Assembly (NCBI GenBank): GCA_039707655.1
Contig: CM077667.1
Location: 158,514,642-158,578,641 of the forward strand
Length of the DNA stretch: 64,000 bases
Origin: Elymus sibiricus
Lineage: Eukaryota > Streptophyta > Magnoliopsida > Poales > Poaceae
Direction: 5' to 3'
The translations under genes and the position numbers were made by a program. The notes beneath the pieces were generated by a model. It was not told the origin of the DNA. It ran no database searches and worked only from the letters and a program-made list of their open reading frames with translations. Below are positions 45,538-57,918 of the stretch, in pieces. The stretch's first letter is position 1, and every line of letters starts with the position of its first letter.

Positions 45538-45543
45538 TATAAG
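45538..45543 (+). promoter_or_regulatory. Putative TATA box of LARD LTR promoter
   Basis: TATAAG within ccctccctataagaagccgc, repeated exactly in the 3' LTR at 54548-54553. It precedes a C-rich leader, as in a typical plant polymerase II promoter. Confidence 0.5.
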
Positions 45544-45773
45544 AAGCCGCCCCCCAAGCCCCTATTGTCCCCCTTAGTTCTCTCTCCCTCTCAACAACCT
45601 GTAGAACCTAGCCATTCTTGCCCCGAGTCCTCCAGCCACCTCCTATGGCCGAAGCCCCCCCGTCGGCTTTTGCTTAAATTCGAGCCACCTGAGGCCCTTC
45701 TCCTCCGCTGAGCTCTCCCATTGGACAGCCCTAGCCACTGTAAGCCCTTTACGCAGCCCCTTCTTTCCTCTGA

Positions 45774-46199
45774 ATGGCTGCTGTGCCCTGCCCATCGTCG
45801 CCATCGGCTACATTCGCCCAGGCCGGTGCCCTCCTCGACCTGGTCCTCCCCGGCGAGAACGACGCAGCTCCTCCTAATCTCCTGCCTCCCCTGAGCTCCC
45901 CGGTGGTCTGGCCTCGCCGGAGGCAGCATGGGCCGCTGGCACGAGCGACGCCAGCGCTCCCCCCTATGCGCTCCCGATCGGCTGAGGCGGGAGGAGGAGG
46001 ACGGACCTACCAGCGGGCCCCGTCTCCTCCCAGACCCACCTGTCAGCCGAAGCGGCACTCGGGCGGCCCCACGGTCAGGTTAAGTGGAGGCGGTTACTGC
46101 CCGCCAGTCGCCTTCCCATGCGGGAGACGTACTCCTCGAAGTACGCCTCCGGCATGGCAGCTGCGGGTGCGCAGCTGTGCTACTGGGCCGGCCCAGTAG
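45774..46199 (+). other. 141-codon leader ORF in LARD 5' LTR
   Basis: An ATG frame of 426 bp about 230 bp after the TATA box, G+C-rich and proline/alanine-rich. The 3' LTR has an ATG frame of identical length at 54791-55216. The two proteins agree at both ends but read different frames in the middle. No domain is recognised. G+C richness alone could keep such frames open, so coding status is doubtful. Confidence 0.3.
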
Positions 46200-48437
46200 C
46201 CACTCCTCGCCCAGTGTGCCTCTTAGCCTATTTGGGTAAGGTTTTTTAATTTTTCTTTTATCAGAGGAGTTCAAAAATGTTTAGTAAATTCATTTGACAT
46301 CCAAAATTAGTGATTCAAATTTCTACAAATTCCTCAAATCATGTCCTAAACAAATATGTGCTTTGCACATTTTTCCATACAATACTTTCTGCACCATCAA
46401 AATTTTGTCATTTCTTTCATTGTAAACCCCACCTTGCAAAATTCTTAGAGCATCCATATCAACTTCAAATGCAGTGATTCAAAATCCTAGGTGCATCTAA
46501 AATCATGTCTTAGGATGTGAACATTTTTTTCTTACACTTATTCTGCTATGTCAAATATTGGACCATTTCTTCATGTATGGCTCACTTTGAAAGTCCCTAG
46601 GAAAATCATGCCAACTCCAAATCCAGTGAAACCACTTCCCAAATGTTTCTAAAATCATGCCCTATTTGATTAGTGCATCCACTCATTTTTATAAAAACAT
46701 TTCCTGTAGACTTCTAGTAGGATCATGATTTCATTCATTTCCACCATTCAAGAATCTCCCTTGATCCACATCCAATAAAACCTCCTTGGTTATTTTTCTT
46801 ATAGCCAAGGGTGTCCAAGAAAAATAAATCTCCTATTTATAGATCACTTTTATTTTCTGCTTGTTGTGTTGCTTATTGTGGTTGTTTCCGACGGTAGTTG
46901 ACGAAGTAGACGGAGTACTCGGAGTTGGACGAGAAGCATATGAAGACCTCGAAGACGTTGCCGAGCCAGGCAAGCAGCCCCTTGACCATGTTAAGAAACC
47001 ATTTTCATGCTTGTCATATAGCACTTTATTTTGTTGTATTGATCATGATGATGTGGTGACCACTTCGGTGGGATGCCTCCGATACTTTTACCATTGATAC
47101 TTGCATCGTGCATGACCCTACCTCCTTATGAGGGTTGTGTGGGTGGGAGTAGATAGGATGCTTAGTAGACGCTACGCAAAGTGGGATGGGAATATGCATG
47201 GTGATGGAAACAAAAGTGTTTTCAAAGACTTTTCGAAAAACCCGTCGGGTGCCACTAATGCCCGAGGGAGATGATGATGAGCTAGGTAACCACTTGACAA
47301 AGAAGTGGTTTACCGGAGCAAGTTGAGTATGTGTTTTTCGAAAACGGATTAGATTTAAGGTCTGCTGACCAACCCAACCTTACATGTGCGACCACTCTAC
47401 CCCTATATGGGAAGCGGCTTTGTTGATTACTTTGGTCGATGCTAGCAGAGAGCCCGCATTACTAGTGGCGGGACAGTATGAGTTACTCTCTCGATACGGG
47501 GTCGTTCCTGGTAGGGAGACCATGCGCTGTCTTCATAGGCACCAGGCACACCGTTGTGTCCCTTCATGGATGGTACTATGTTGAGCAAGGGTCGTGTTTA
47601 TACATCATGAAGACATGGGCCAATGAGTGGACTCTTTGTTTAGTATCATCAAGGGAAAGGCATTGTTCGGGTGCTTACGTCAGGTATGTAATATACCGCG
47701 AGTCGTGGATGACACGGAAGTTCCCCGAGTCTTGTGGGTAAAGCGCGCAACCTCTGTAGAGTGTAAAACTATTCGAATAGCCGTGTCCACGGTTATGGAC
47801 AGTTGGAGGTCCTTCTTAAACTATGTCCAGATGTATTCTCAAAAATTGGTGTGTGTGTGTGTGTGTGACAAAGATGACTTGACATGATGACTGAACATGA
47901 GATGTTCAACCCCTGCTTATGATGATATCTGTAACTCGTTCATATGGATATCTTCCAACTGTTGATGCAGGCTTACACAAGTTATTTGATCATGTCACTG
48001 CACTCAAAATTAGCTTTCTGCAAAATTACCTACTTAGTGCTATATCATGCTTTGCTATTGCCTTGTTCCAAACATGGGTTGCTTGCGAGTACATTCAAAG
48101 TACTCATTGGCTTGCCATTGGTTATTTTATTGGCCAGGCATGAAAGACCAGGTTATGATGAAGATTACCTTGGTGACGAATATGCGAGGTAGGACGCTTC
48201 CCAGTCAGAATGCATGTAGGGTTAAGGCAGATGGCATGGGTTCACGCTATCGTTGAAGATTTCCGCTGCAAGTTTATGAAGACTTGGCCATAAAGGCCAT
48301 ATTTGGGTAAAACGGTACGTAATGGATGTAAGACTCTTGTTATTCAGTTTCTGTGTGTTCAGTGAGCATTGATCTCTGGGATCATTGTGCACGTACATTC
48401 GGTGATCACGACTTATGAGTCGGGGTCCCCACAGAGC

Positions 48438-48449
48438 TGGTATCAGAGC
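48438..48449 (+). promoter_or_regulatory. Primer binding site, initiator methionine tRNA type
   Basis: TGGTATCAGAGC begins four bases after the 5' LTR end and is complementary to the 3' end of plant initiator tRNA-Met. It fixes the orientation of the LARD as plus. Confidence 0.85.
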
Positions 48450-51254
48450 CATCCTGACTGTAGGAATCCCTTAGTTAGCATGGACGTTAGTTAGGACAAA
48501 ACTATTCCTCCAAACCCTTCAAAATCACTTGCAAAACCTCTATATTTCTCACATCTCCTAAATTTTCAAAAGAAGCAAAGGTTTTTACCTCAGCACTTCC
48601 ACCCTCATTCTGTCGACTCCCCTCGTCTGCTTTTCAAAACTTTGCAAACGGTCGATAGTACACTTATGCCCTTGACCACTGGATTCCTTGATATCCTCGT
48701 GGGTAATCTGGAGGGAAGCCACCTTGCCAGACATTCACACAAGTTTGACAACACCACGACAAGACGATACCAACAGAAGATACCCTCTTGAAGGATGAGA
48801 ATATCAAGATTTAGAAGATGGTGACATCATCGACACTGCCCCAAGATGATGCCACCTTGGCCTTCGATGACCAGGGCACAAGACATGCAATGTCATGATA
48901 TGCATCGCTAATAGAGCAATCCTGTCCTTTTCGTTGTTGTGTCGGCAACCACCGGTGGATGAGAACCTTGCCATTTGGTCTGCCTCACCATAGTGAGCAG
49001 GAAAAACGGTTCTCTTCATTCCCCTCTCTCGGTGTCGATATTATCAACAAGACCGACAAGTTGGAACTCTACCATGCCTTGTCAATATCATTGCATAAGG
49101 GATTGCCTACGTGGAACCATCGATGACTTACAAGACAAGAAGGCATTGGCATGATTAGGAAGATACTAGAAGAAGACCCTGTCAAAGACAGCCATGAGGA
49201 ATCACCTTCATCGTCAACTCACCAGACCCGAAGTCATCAAGGACTCTTCAGGCACAACTAGGATCGTTTCGACGAACAACAACCAGAGACATAGCGACAC
49301 CAGAGGAAGACCCAGAAGACTGAGCAGACTCCTCTCCAAGACACGAAGCAAGCACGACTACTGAGTCCGAGAACCCCTAGGGTAGGATAGGTTATGTATC
49401 CCCCATGCGAAGTCGAGTCCGTGAGATGGTTTGAATGGAACCAGGATGTGTGTTGCTTGTTTTGCTTGTTTGTGCTTTGGTGTAAGTCGCACTTTTGCCC
49501 AGGCAACAAGTACGTGGCTATATCACCCACCTTATCTTAATGAGTGTGCTTGGCCTTTTCAGCACTTGTTTGATTGCACTTGCACTATACCACCCCCTTA
49601 GGCAGTTCCCTCCATGCTACCTCTCCTCTCCCCCATATCGTCAACCAAAGACCAACAAGACAAGATGCACCAAGGATCCACTTTGATAGACAACAAGCGC
49701 TGAAGACTTTAACTACAACGTACTCAACCAGATGCAATCCCGTAGAGTTATGTGTTTCGCTTAAGATTGGAAACCCCTCCCTAACCCAACCTAGACCTCA
49801 CAGGTTCCCCAGCTCAAGCCTCTGATCTCGTGTTTAATAAAGGGATTTGTGAGAGCACTAGTTGAGCCTCTATAAACCCTGCTTAGCACTGGGTTCATTA
49901 TGCGACTAGTGATCATAGTGAACAAACACCTTTTATCCCTAAGCCAGCACTTGAACTGATGATGCCATAGGGAAGATTGTTTTGGAGATACGTAATTAGT
50001 AGACCGATGATTTGACGAGGTTGAAATAGATATCATGAGGAAGCAGTTGAGACCCTTTGGTGGATCATAAGACCCTTATGTTGGTAAACGGACTTGGTGG
50101 ATCAAAGTTGATAGAGTAGCATAACTTGTTTTCCCCTTGAATGGATTGGATTTACTAGGACAGTTATGACCACGAGCTGAAATTCTTGGTGGTATGATAA
50201 CTTGATCTTGACAAATAGTGGTCATGGATTGATGGTGTTACAATAATGACTTGGAGTAATAGGTAGGAAGTCTTGTTGGACATAAGATTTGGATTTAATT
50301 AGGTGATCCTATTAGGGTGATTGGTGTTAAGTACGTCTACATGGTTCGGAGTAAATTGGATTTAGTCCTATGATCTTAATCTTGACGCCATGTTTCTTGG
50401 TAGATGATAAGATAAAATCTGAGTCGTCGGAGCTAATTCAAGGAACTATAGGAGCTTGACCTTGGAGCTTAGTTGGTCATGAGATAGGAAGTTCGTGGAT
50501 ATACTGCGATGATCGTCCTTGCAAGTATGTGTGGATTATAGGAACCCTAGGAGATTATGTAGAACTCCCTCAAGATTGGATTTATAGGAGCAGTGCGTCA
50601 CATAACGAATGATGGCATTTAAGGACTACTTGATCGGATTCATTAGGAAGGAAACAAGATCTTGGATCGGTGTATTACGTGTTTCCTTAGCATAGAGATA
50701 CAACACCCTAGACCTGGATAAATTGGCTTAGTACTTGGATTTGTAGTGTCACGGTCGAGCTTACCAACTTGTATGCTTTCCCAAGGATTTTTACATAGGG
50801 AAATAAATATATGAATTGGCTATAATACACATATGTGATTTGGTTTAGTCCTTCTCTCAAAACCTTGGAGATATGATTATCATGGGTGATGTTGGAGTGG
50901 ACTTACATGAGATGATACCTTTGATGATGTGGGATGACTTTGTTTGGAGTAATAGGTAGTACTATTGGCATCTAAGGAACTGTGCTTAAGGATAGAATGA
51001 TAGACGTTCACTCACATCCTAAGCTCCTTGAAACCCCGAAACTTTATCGAACCATGCCATGGTCGGATAAGACCATAGGCTCTGGCTCTAAGTCAAAAGA
51101 CTATGGTCGATACTCCATCGTGACCACCACCCACCCTTTCCATAAGGAAGGTGGACAGGAAGAACTAGATTTCGATGGACCACAAACCCCTGGACAACTG
51201 ACCATCCGGAGCAAATGCCCGCTCCTCCCGCATATCCCACGAGCAATGTGCTTG

Positions 51255-51415
51255 TGTGATATTTGGGGAAATATGATGTTGTCCTCACGGATGACATACT
51301 TATCTACCCAATGAGGGAAAGGAACACCTTAGTCCTATTTGGATAAACCCCAGAACACCATCTGCCTTGCCTCTCAAAGAGTAAGGTTATACCTCAGAGA
51401 AGTTGGACTCCTTGA
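51255..51415 (+). pseudogene. Relic of Gypsy reverse transcriptase in the LARD interior
   Basis: In the frame starting at 51260 the sequence reads YLGKYDVVLTDDILIYPM, resembling the catalytic Y/F-x-DD block of Gypsy reverse transcriptases (usually ...VVVFIDDILIYS). The aspartate pair is at 51290-51295. Further on (about 51345-51415) LYLREVGLL resembles the segment that follows in the family. A stop codon lies just before the block, and no wider open frame survives. Confidence 0.5.
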
Positions 51416-52506
51416 AGCACCCTCCCTACAGAAGAAGACATTCTTGCCCTAGCAAGATGAAGAACCACTACGGTTGCGAAGCCATGACGACGAAGAAGAA
51501 GAAGCAAAAGAAGTCAACCACCACTCCCCTGTCGGCTACGTCAACCATACTATATCAAGAAGCATCGACGATCAAGCCAAATGAAGACCATGGACATCAA
51601 GAGAAATTGAAGAGCCCTTGTTTTAAGTTATCACCTATCAGTTCCTGACTAGGAAGGAACCGAGGGGTTGATAGCACCCCACACTCCACCACTTTGACGA
51701 TATAAAATGAAGCATGGCGTCCCTACTCTCTCCAGATGCCTGGAACGGAGTGGAATGACTGTCATGACTTTGTTACTAGCCCCTTTTTGGCCCAATCGAG
51801 TGCGTGACCCTGACAGGATAATAGTGAAACCCCTGTCGAAAGTGGTTCACCCCACTTGCCAAGCCTCACACCTTGGAGATCGGATGGTTGGACTATACTT
51901 TTGGGTAGCCAGCTCATCTAGGACCCCCCTCAAAAACTTTCCTAGGTGGTAGGAACCGTTTCCGTGTCAAATCTCTAAGATTAGTCTTAGGAACGAAACT
52001 CAGCCCAAACCATACCACAAATGGTTACGGAGAGGCAAGTAGACCAAGCTCTCGAAGACCTACCAGAAAAACGAGCGTTTGACACGACGAAGACAAATGG
52101 CCGAAGATGAACGAAGAACATACCGGGGCAACTTATTCAAACAGAAGTTCTCGACGAGAAGCCTACGATGACGCGCTTCAACACTCTCAAGGATGAAGAC
52201 CACCTATGACTGAAGATCTCCTGCTTTAAGGAAGATAAGGACTTCCCCGTCGACGAGAGCTACACCAAGACTCGACCCTTCTATTCTAACGCGAGACATC
52301 TAGATGTCGCTAACCAGCGTGAGCAACCCCAGGACCAGCCCTCAGACACACTATTTTGCCCCGTATTCCGACTTTGGAATACACACGCAAGCCAGGCCCT
52401 TGCCAGAACCTCGTTCACCAAACCCTTGACCTTTAGGCGAGCCCAGCATAGTGTAAGAACCCCGTTCACCGCTAGAAGGAGTCGATGATGCACTCGAAGC
52501 TATATC

Positions 52507-52611
52507 ATCAAGCACTTCAAGATCCAATGGAGCAACCACATCGGAGAAGAAGCCACATGGGAACGTGAAGACTACCTCACCTCTGAATTTCCGCACCTCT
52601 TCTACGCCTAG
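52507..52611 (+). pseudogene. Relic of integrase C-terminal chromodomain in the LARD interior
   Basis: The frame from 52507 reads IKHFKIQWSNHIGEEATW followed by EREDYL, a short linker and FPHLF, ending at TAG 52609-52611. K-x-Q-W-S-N/H-H...E-E-A-T-W-E-R-E is the tail of chromodomain-bearing Gypsy integrases. It ends 30 bp before the polypurine tract, the expected place for the pol C-terminus. Confidence 0.6.
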
Positions 52612-52640
52612 CCTAGGAATCTCGGGGACTAGATTCTTGT

Positions 52641-52654
52641 AAGGGGGGTAGGTC
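52641..52654 (+). promoter_or_regulatory. Polypurine tract of LARD
   Basis: aaggggggtaggtc directly precedes the 3' LTR start TGTCACACC at 52655. Confidence 0.75.
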
Positions 52655-54790
52655 TGTCACACCCTGTGTTTTGCCTCATGACTAAGTTATCATGACTCAA
52701 AAATCAGGGCCAATTAAAACTTTTGTGTGCTTGTGATGCTTGACTTGATTGCTGATTGTCTGATTGCTTGCTTGTGCTCTATATCCATAAAACTTCCTCC
52801 TACCCTCAAGAACTCTTTTCCTTGATCCAAACTCTTGTCCAATAATCATACCATGTGTACAGGACCTAAAACTATTTTTATCAAATATTATTTTGGCCAA
52901 AAAGCATTTATTCAATTTAGGTTTTCAAAAACCCCTGAATTGAGGTTTATACTACAAGTCCTCAAATTGGGTTGAATATTTTACACAAAAGGCTTGATTT
53001 GAAACCCACTATATATATGACTTCCCAAAACCACCAAATATTATTTTTAAAGATTATTTTATTATTTTAATTAAAGGCTTTTTCTTAAGGCTAGAAATGG
53101 TCTTTTATAGGGAACAATTGTTTTTCTGCTTTCAAAATATTTGAGAAAATTTAGGGAAACTCAGTGGACACATACTTTCCATATATATGAGTTTCAACAC
53201 ATGGTCATGTTCAAAATATTGGACAAAACCCTCCAAAACCCTTTCCATCTGTTTCAAGCTTTTGAAATATTTCTATCGGAAATATTCTCAACATAAATCC
53301 AGGAAAATTCTAGCAAGTCACACATGCTATATGTGATCATCTTGCCAAGTTTCATCTACATCCCAATTGTTTTGGTTCACCAAAATATCCCAAAACCCTC
53401 TCTGTCCAGATCCAAACTTGAGCAACTTTACATTGCCAAGTGTCTCCAATTATGCTCAAACTTTGTGGGCATGTTATAATCCTCTAATAATGCATCCACA
53501 CCAAGTGGTGCATCAAGGAGAACAGATACACTTGTCTAAATCCCCCCAAACCCATTTCTCCTGATTTCAAGAATTGGGAATTTGTCCATTGTCAAGTTTC
53601 CCCATTTGGTCCCAAACTTTTTGGGCATGCTATAATAACTAAATTATGCCACCAACCCAAGTTGTGCATTAAGGGGAATAAGTTTGCATGGATAGATCTA
53701 AGAAAAACAGTTTCTGAGGATTTCTAGGGTTTGCCAAAGTTACATTGGCAACTTTCCTCAACAAATCTCAAACTTGGTGGTAAACCTTAATTTTACCTAC
53801 CATTTGATCCTGTTAAATCTCATAGCAGGGAGAATCTTTTTACTTGCTCAAACTTGCATCAAACACCTTCTGTTGAATTACAAAAGGTACTGTTTTGGCC
53901 ACTCCCCTAGTTCTCCAGCACCCCCAATTTTTACCACAGTCCCTCATGACCCTCCTCTACCTCCCGTAAAGGGCCCATGGCCTCAGGTCACTAATTGGGG
54001 GGGGGGGTGAAAACCCCATTTTTACCCCCTGGACAGCAAAAAACCATCTCTCTCTCTAGTCCTCTCTCACCCTGATGGATCACGAGAGCATCCAATGCCA
54101 CACCCACGTTGTTTAAACACTCCTAGATGCCCTAGACACAAATGGCCGCGCCCCATAAGCCAAAGACATGCCTTGGCATGCAAGGTTCGCGCTCTAGAGC
54201 ACGCTACAGTGCATCCACGCACTGTAGCTTGCCCAATCAGAGGCTCCCGGCAGCCTTGGGCCTCCTGGTGGTGTCCCCCGAGACCGCCTCGACGTCCACG
54301 ACACGGCAGCGTTTCGGGCCCCTCCTCGCTCTCTCCTCTGTCGCGCGTGCCCAGCGCCGCTCCGCTCGGCTAGTGGTCGGCCTCACATGTGCGAGGCCCT
54401 AGCGCACGCCCCGCTCTCTCTCTCACTCCCCTGCGTCGTGGACGAGTCCCACCAACGCCCCAGACACGCTCCAGTGGCCCCCCGAGCCCTTCAGCAGCGG
54501 CAGTGACCGAGCCGGCGCACGGGCGCATGATGCACCGTCGCCCTCCCTATAAGAAGCCGCCCCCCGAGCCCCTAGTGTCCCCCTTAGCTCTCTCTCCCTC
54601 TCAGCAACCTGTAGAACCTAGCCATTCTTGCCCCTAGTCCTCCAGCCACCTCCTATGGCCGAAGCCCCCCCCCCCCCCGTCGGCTTTTGCTTAAATTCGA
54701 GCCACCTGAGGCCCTTCTCCTCTGCTGAGCTCTCCCATTGTACTGCCCTAGCCACCGCAAGCCCTTTCCGCAGCCCCTTCTTTCCTCCGA

Positions 54791-55216
54791 ATGGCTGTTG
54801 CGCCCTGCCCATCGTCGTCGTCGGCAACGTCCGCCCCGGCCGGTGCCCTCCTCGACCTGGTCCTCCCCGGCAAGAACGGCGCAGCTCCTCCTAATCGGCT
54901 GCCTCCCCTGAGCTCCCCGGTGGTCCGAGCCTCGCCGGAGGCAGCATGGGCCGCCAGCACGAGCGACACCGACGCTCCCCCCCTGTCCGCCCCCGATCGG
55001 ATGAGGTGGGAGGAGGAGGACAGACCTGCCAGCGGGCCATGTCTCCTCCCGGACCCACCATCAGCCGAAGCGGCACTCGGGCGGCCCCACGGTCAGGTTA
55101 AGTGGAGGTGGGTACTGCCCGCCAGTCGCCTTCCCGTGCGGGAGACGTACTCCTCGAAGTACGCTCCGGCATGGCAGCTGTGGGTGCGCAGCCGTGCTAC
55201 TGGGCCGGCCCAATAG
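54791..55216 (+). other. 141-codon leader ORF in LARD 3' LTR
   Basis: The counterpart of 45774-46199, of the same length. See that entry for doubts; the middle third is in a different frame from its partner. Confidence 0.3.
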
Positions 55217-56535
55217 CCACTCCTCGCCAAGTGTGCCTCTTAGCCTATTTGGGTAAGGGTTTTTCATTTTTCTTTTATCAGAGGAGTTCAAAAATGTTTA
55301 ATAAATTCATTTGACCTCCAAAATTAGTGATTCAAATTTCTACAAATTCGTCAAATCATGTCCTAACCAAATATGTGCTTTGCACATTTTTCCATACAAT
55401 ACTTTCTGCACCATCAAAATTTTGTCATTTCTTTCATTGTAAACCCCACCTTGCAAAATTCCTAGAGCATCCATATCAACTTCAAATGCAGTGATTCAAA
55501 ATCCTAGGTGCATCTAAAACCATGTCTTAGGATGTGAACATTTTTTTTCTTACACTTATTCTGCTATGTCAAATATTGGACCATTTCTTCATGTATGGCT
55601 CACTTTGAAAATCCCTAGGAAAATCATGCCAACTCCAAATCCAGTGAAATCACTTCCCAAATGTTTCTAAAATCATGCCCTATTTGATTAGTGCATCCAC
55701 TCATTTTTATAAAAACATTTCATGTAGGCTTCTAGTAGGATCATCATTTCATTCATTTCCACCATTCAAGAATCTCCCTTGATCCAGATCCAATAAAACC
55801 TCCTTGGTTATTTTTCTTATAGCCAAAGTTGTCCAAGAAAAATAAATCTCCTATTTATAGAGCACTTTTATTTTCTGCTTGTTGTGTTGCTTATTGCGGT
55901 TGTTTCCGATGGTAGTTGACAAAGTAGACGGAGTACTCGGAGTTGGACGAGAAGCATACGAAGACCTCGAAGACGTTGCTGAGCCAGGCAAGCAGCCCCT
56001 TGACCATGTTAAGAAACCATTTTCATGCATGTCATATAGCACTTTATTTTGTTGTATTGATCATGATGATGTGGTGACCACTTCGGTGGGATGCCTCCGA
56101 TACTTTTACCATTGATACTTGCATCGTGCATGACCCTACCTCCTTATGAGGGTTGTGTGGGTGGGAGTAGATAGGATGCTTAGTAGACGCTACGCAAAGT
56201 GGGACGGGAATATGCATGGTGATGGAAACAAAAGTGTTTTCAAAGGCTTTTTGAAAAACCTCTTGGGTGCCACTAATGCCCGAGGGAGATGATGATGAGC
56301 TAGGTAACCACTTGACAAAGAAGTGGTTTACCGGAGCAAGTTGAGTATGTGTTTTTCGAAAATGGATTACATTTAAGGTCTACTGACCAACCCAACCTTA
56401 CATGTGCGACCACTCTACCCCTATATGGGAAGGGGCTTTGTTGATTACTTTGGTCGATGCTAGCAGAGAGCCTGCATTACTAGTGGCGGGAGAGTATGAG
56501 TTACTCTCTCGATACGGGGTTGTGCCTGGTAGGGC

Positions 56536-57918
56536 TGTTGGGTTCTACCGTAGGCACATCGCATGCGAATTAAAATTTTCCTACGCGCAGAACATCCAAG
56601 AACATGCTACGGAGATGGATCACAGTTCGTTACCACTAGACGCGCAGTGCCGTGCAGCGGAAGTAGAGTTGGGGCAGCGCATTCACGTGGTCTGTCTCCT
56701 CCTCGTTCGATCTCCCTTGAATGGCCGATCCGATCTCCCTCGCGCAGCCGGTCATCGGATCCCACGTACAGGTTCGTCGGAGCGGCGCAAGTGCACCGCC
56801 TCTAATGGTATCCGTGCGTGCAGGAGGAACACCATGCGGTGGACTGCTAGGTCCGATCACATAGTCGGTGGTGGCAAGTGGAGGTGCCTAGTTGCAACAC
56901 ATGCAAAGCCCTAATGACGGCACCGAAGCGATCAATAGGATGGGTGTGCCGCGCCTCCACTATATATAGGCATCTATCGCGGGCTCAACTCTTGGGCCTC
57001 GCACGGATCCTAAAGCCCACGTGTTCCTTCCGTTAAGCACGCGACCCCTTAGGTTCTCGTTTACTTGGTCGCGAGTCAGATTACATCCGGCTCGACCAGT
57101 TGGTAGCGGCCTCTAGCAAAGCGTGTTGACTCCAAGTGTTCGATGAAGCTGGTTAGGCGAACCTGTACTTCACACTTCCGTTCCCTTTGCCACACGATAT
57201 ATGTTGTCGTGCTCAAGGCGACGTGGTCATCCTTGTTGCCGCACGACCTCTTTCTCGTTCCGGTGAATCCGACCAACACTTCGGATTATCTCATAATCCT
57301 CATCGCATGGCCATGCTTATCCAGGTCGGATCACCCGAGGGGCCCAGAGTATATCTCTCCTCATCGGAGGGGCAAATCCCATCTTGCTCGACCACGTCTC
57401 GCAGCATGGGTCTGGACAAGCCCGAAACCTACCTTTATAACCACCCTATCATGGAGTAGCATTTCGTCGGCCCAAAGTGAGCCTGTCACCATCCCGAGTA
57501 CATGTGCCAGCTCAGGTCTTAGGACACGGAACGTATGTTGTACTAGAGACACACAGATGACCTATCGCTGTGTCTCATAGTTTGGTCTGTCCAACTCAGA
57601 CCTTATCTCGACTCGGATCCGACTACGTCGAATCCGACCAGATCTTTCTGAGTCCATATTATCCGGCTAGCATCCAATGCTACATGGTCAGTGAGACCGG
57701 ACCATCCACCGTGTCATATGCTAGTCTAACTGGTTGTGTGTCCACACAGCCCTTTCGACTAGGGACCATTTAGGACAGTTATCATACAATGCATAGTCCC
57801 ACAAACAAGTCACGTACTTGTTAATACACATCACTGATAATGTCCAAGGACTATCTTTATTCATAAACACATAGGAAATATCATCATACATGATTGCCTC
57901 TAGGGCATATCTCCAACA
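56536..57918 (-). mobile_element. Solo LTR of Copia element nested in LARD 3' LTR
   Basis: A 1383-bp unit, on the minus strand TGTTGGAGATATGCCC (from 57918) to ...GAACCCAACA (56536). The target duplication is AGGGC (56531-56535 and 57919-57923). A TATA-like TATATATA lies at 56961-56968. Its U3 half matches the Copia 3' LTR 31563-32546. No internal region is present, so it arose by LTR-LTR recombination. Confidence 0.88.

Larger units (their letters stand above)
43659..48433 (+). repeat. LARD 5' LTR
   Basis: 4775 bp, TG...CA. It has an AT-rich first 1.3 kb, a G run near 44980, a G+C-rich centre with a TATA box (45538) and leader ORF, then AT-rich sequence, and a (GT)n tract near 47850. The (GT)n tract is longer here than in the 3' copy near 58255. 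The 30-bp segment at about 53958 of the 3' LTR is absent here. Confidence 0.85.
48434..52654 (+). other. LARD internal domain, no intact gene
   Basis: 4.2 kb with only short frames. Two relics of a Gypsy polyprotein can be read near the 3' side (51255-51415 and 52507-52611). The rest is not recognisable to me as coding. In LARDs this region is thought to be conserved as RNA, for packaging or dimerisation; nothing here proves that. Confidence 0.7.

Noticed and set aside
48438..48449. tRNA-like match
   Set aside because: Only the 12-base complement of the initiator tRNA-Met 3' end is present, right after an LTR: a primer binding site, not a tRNA gene.
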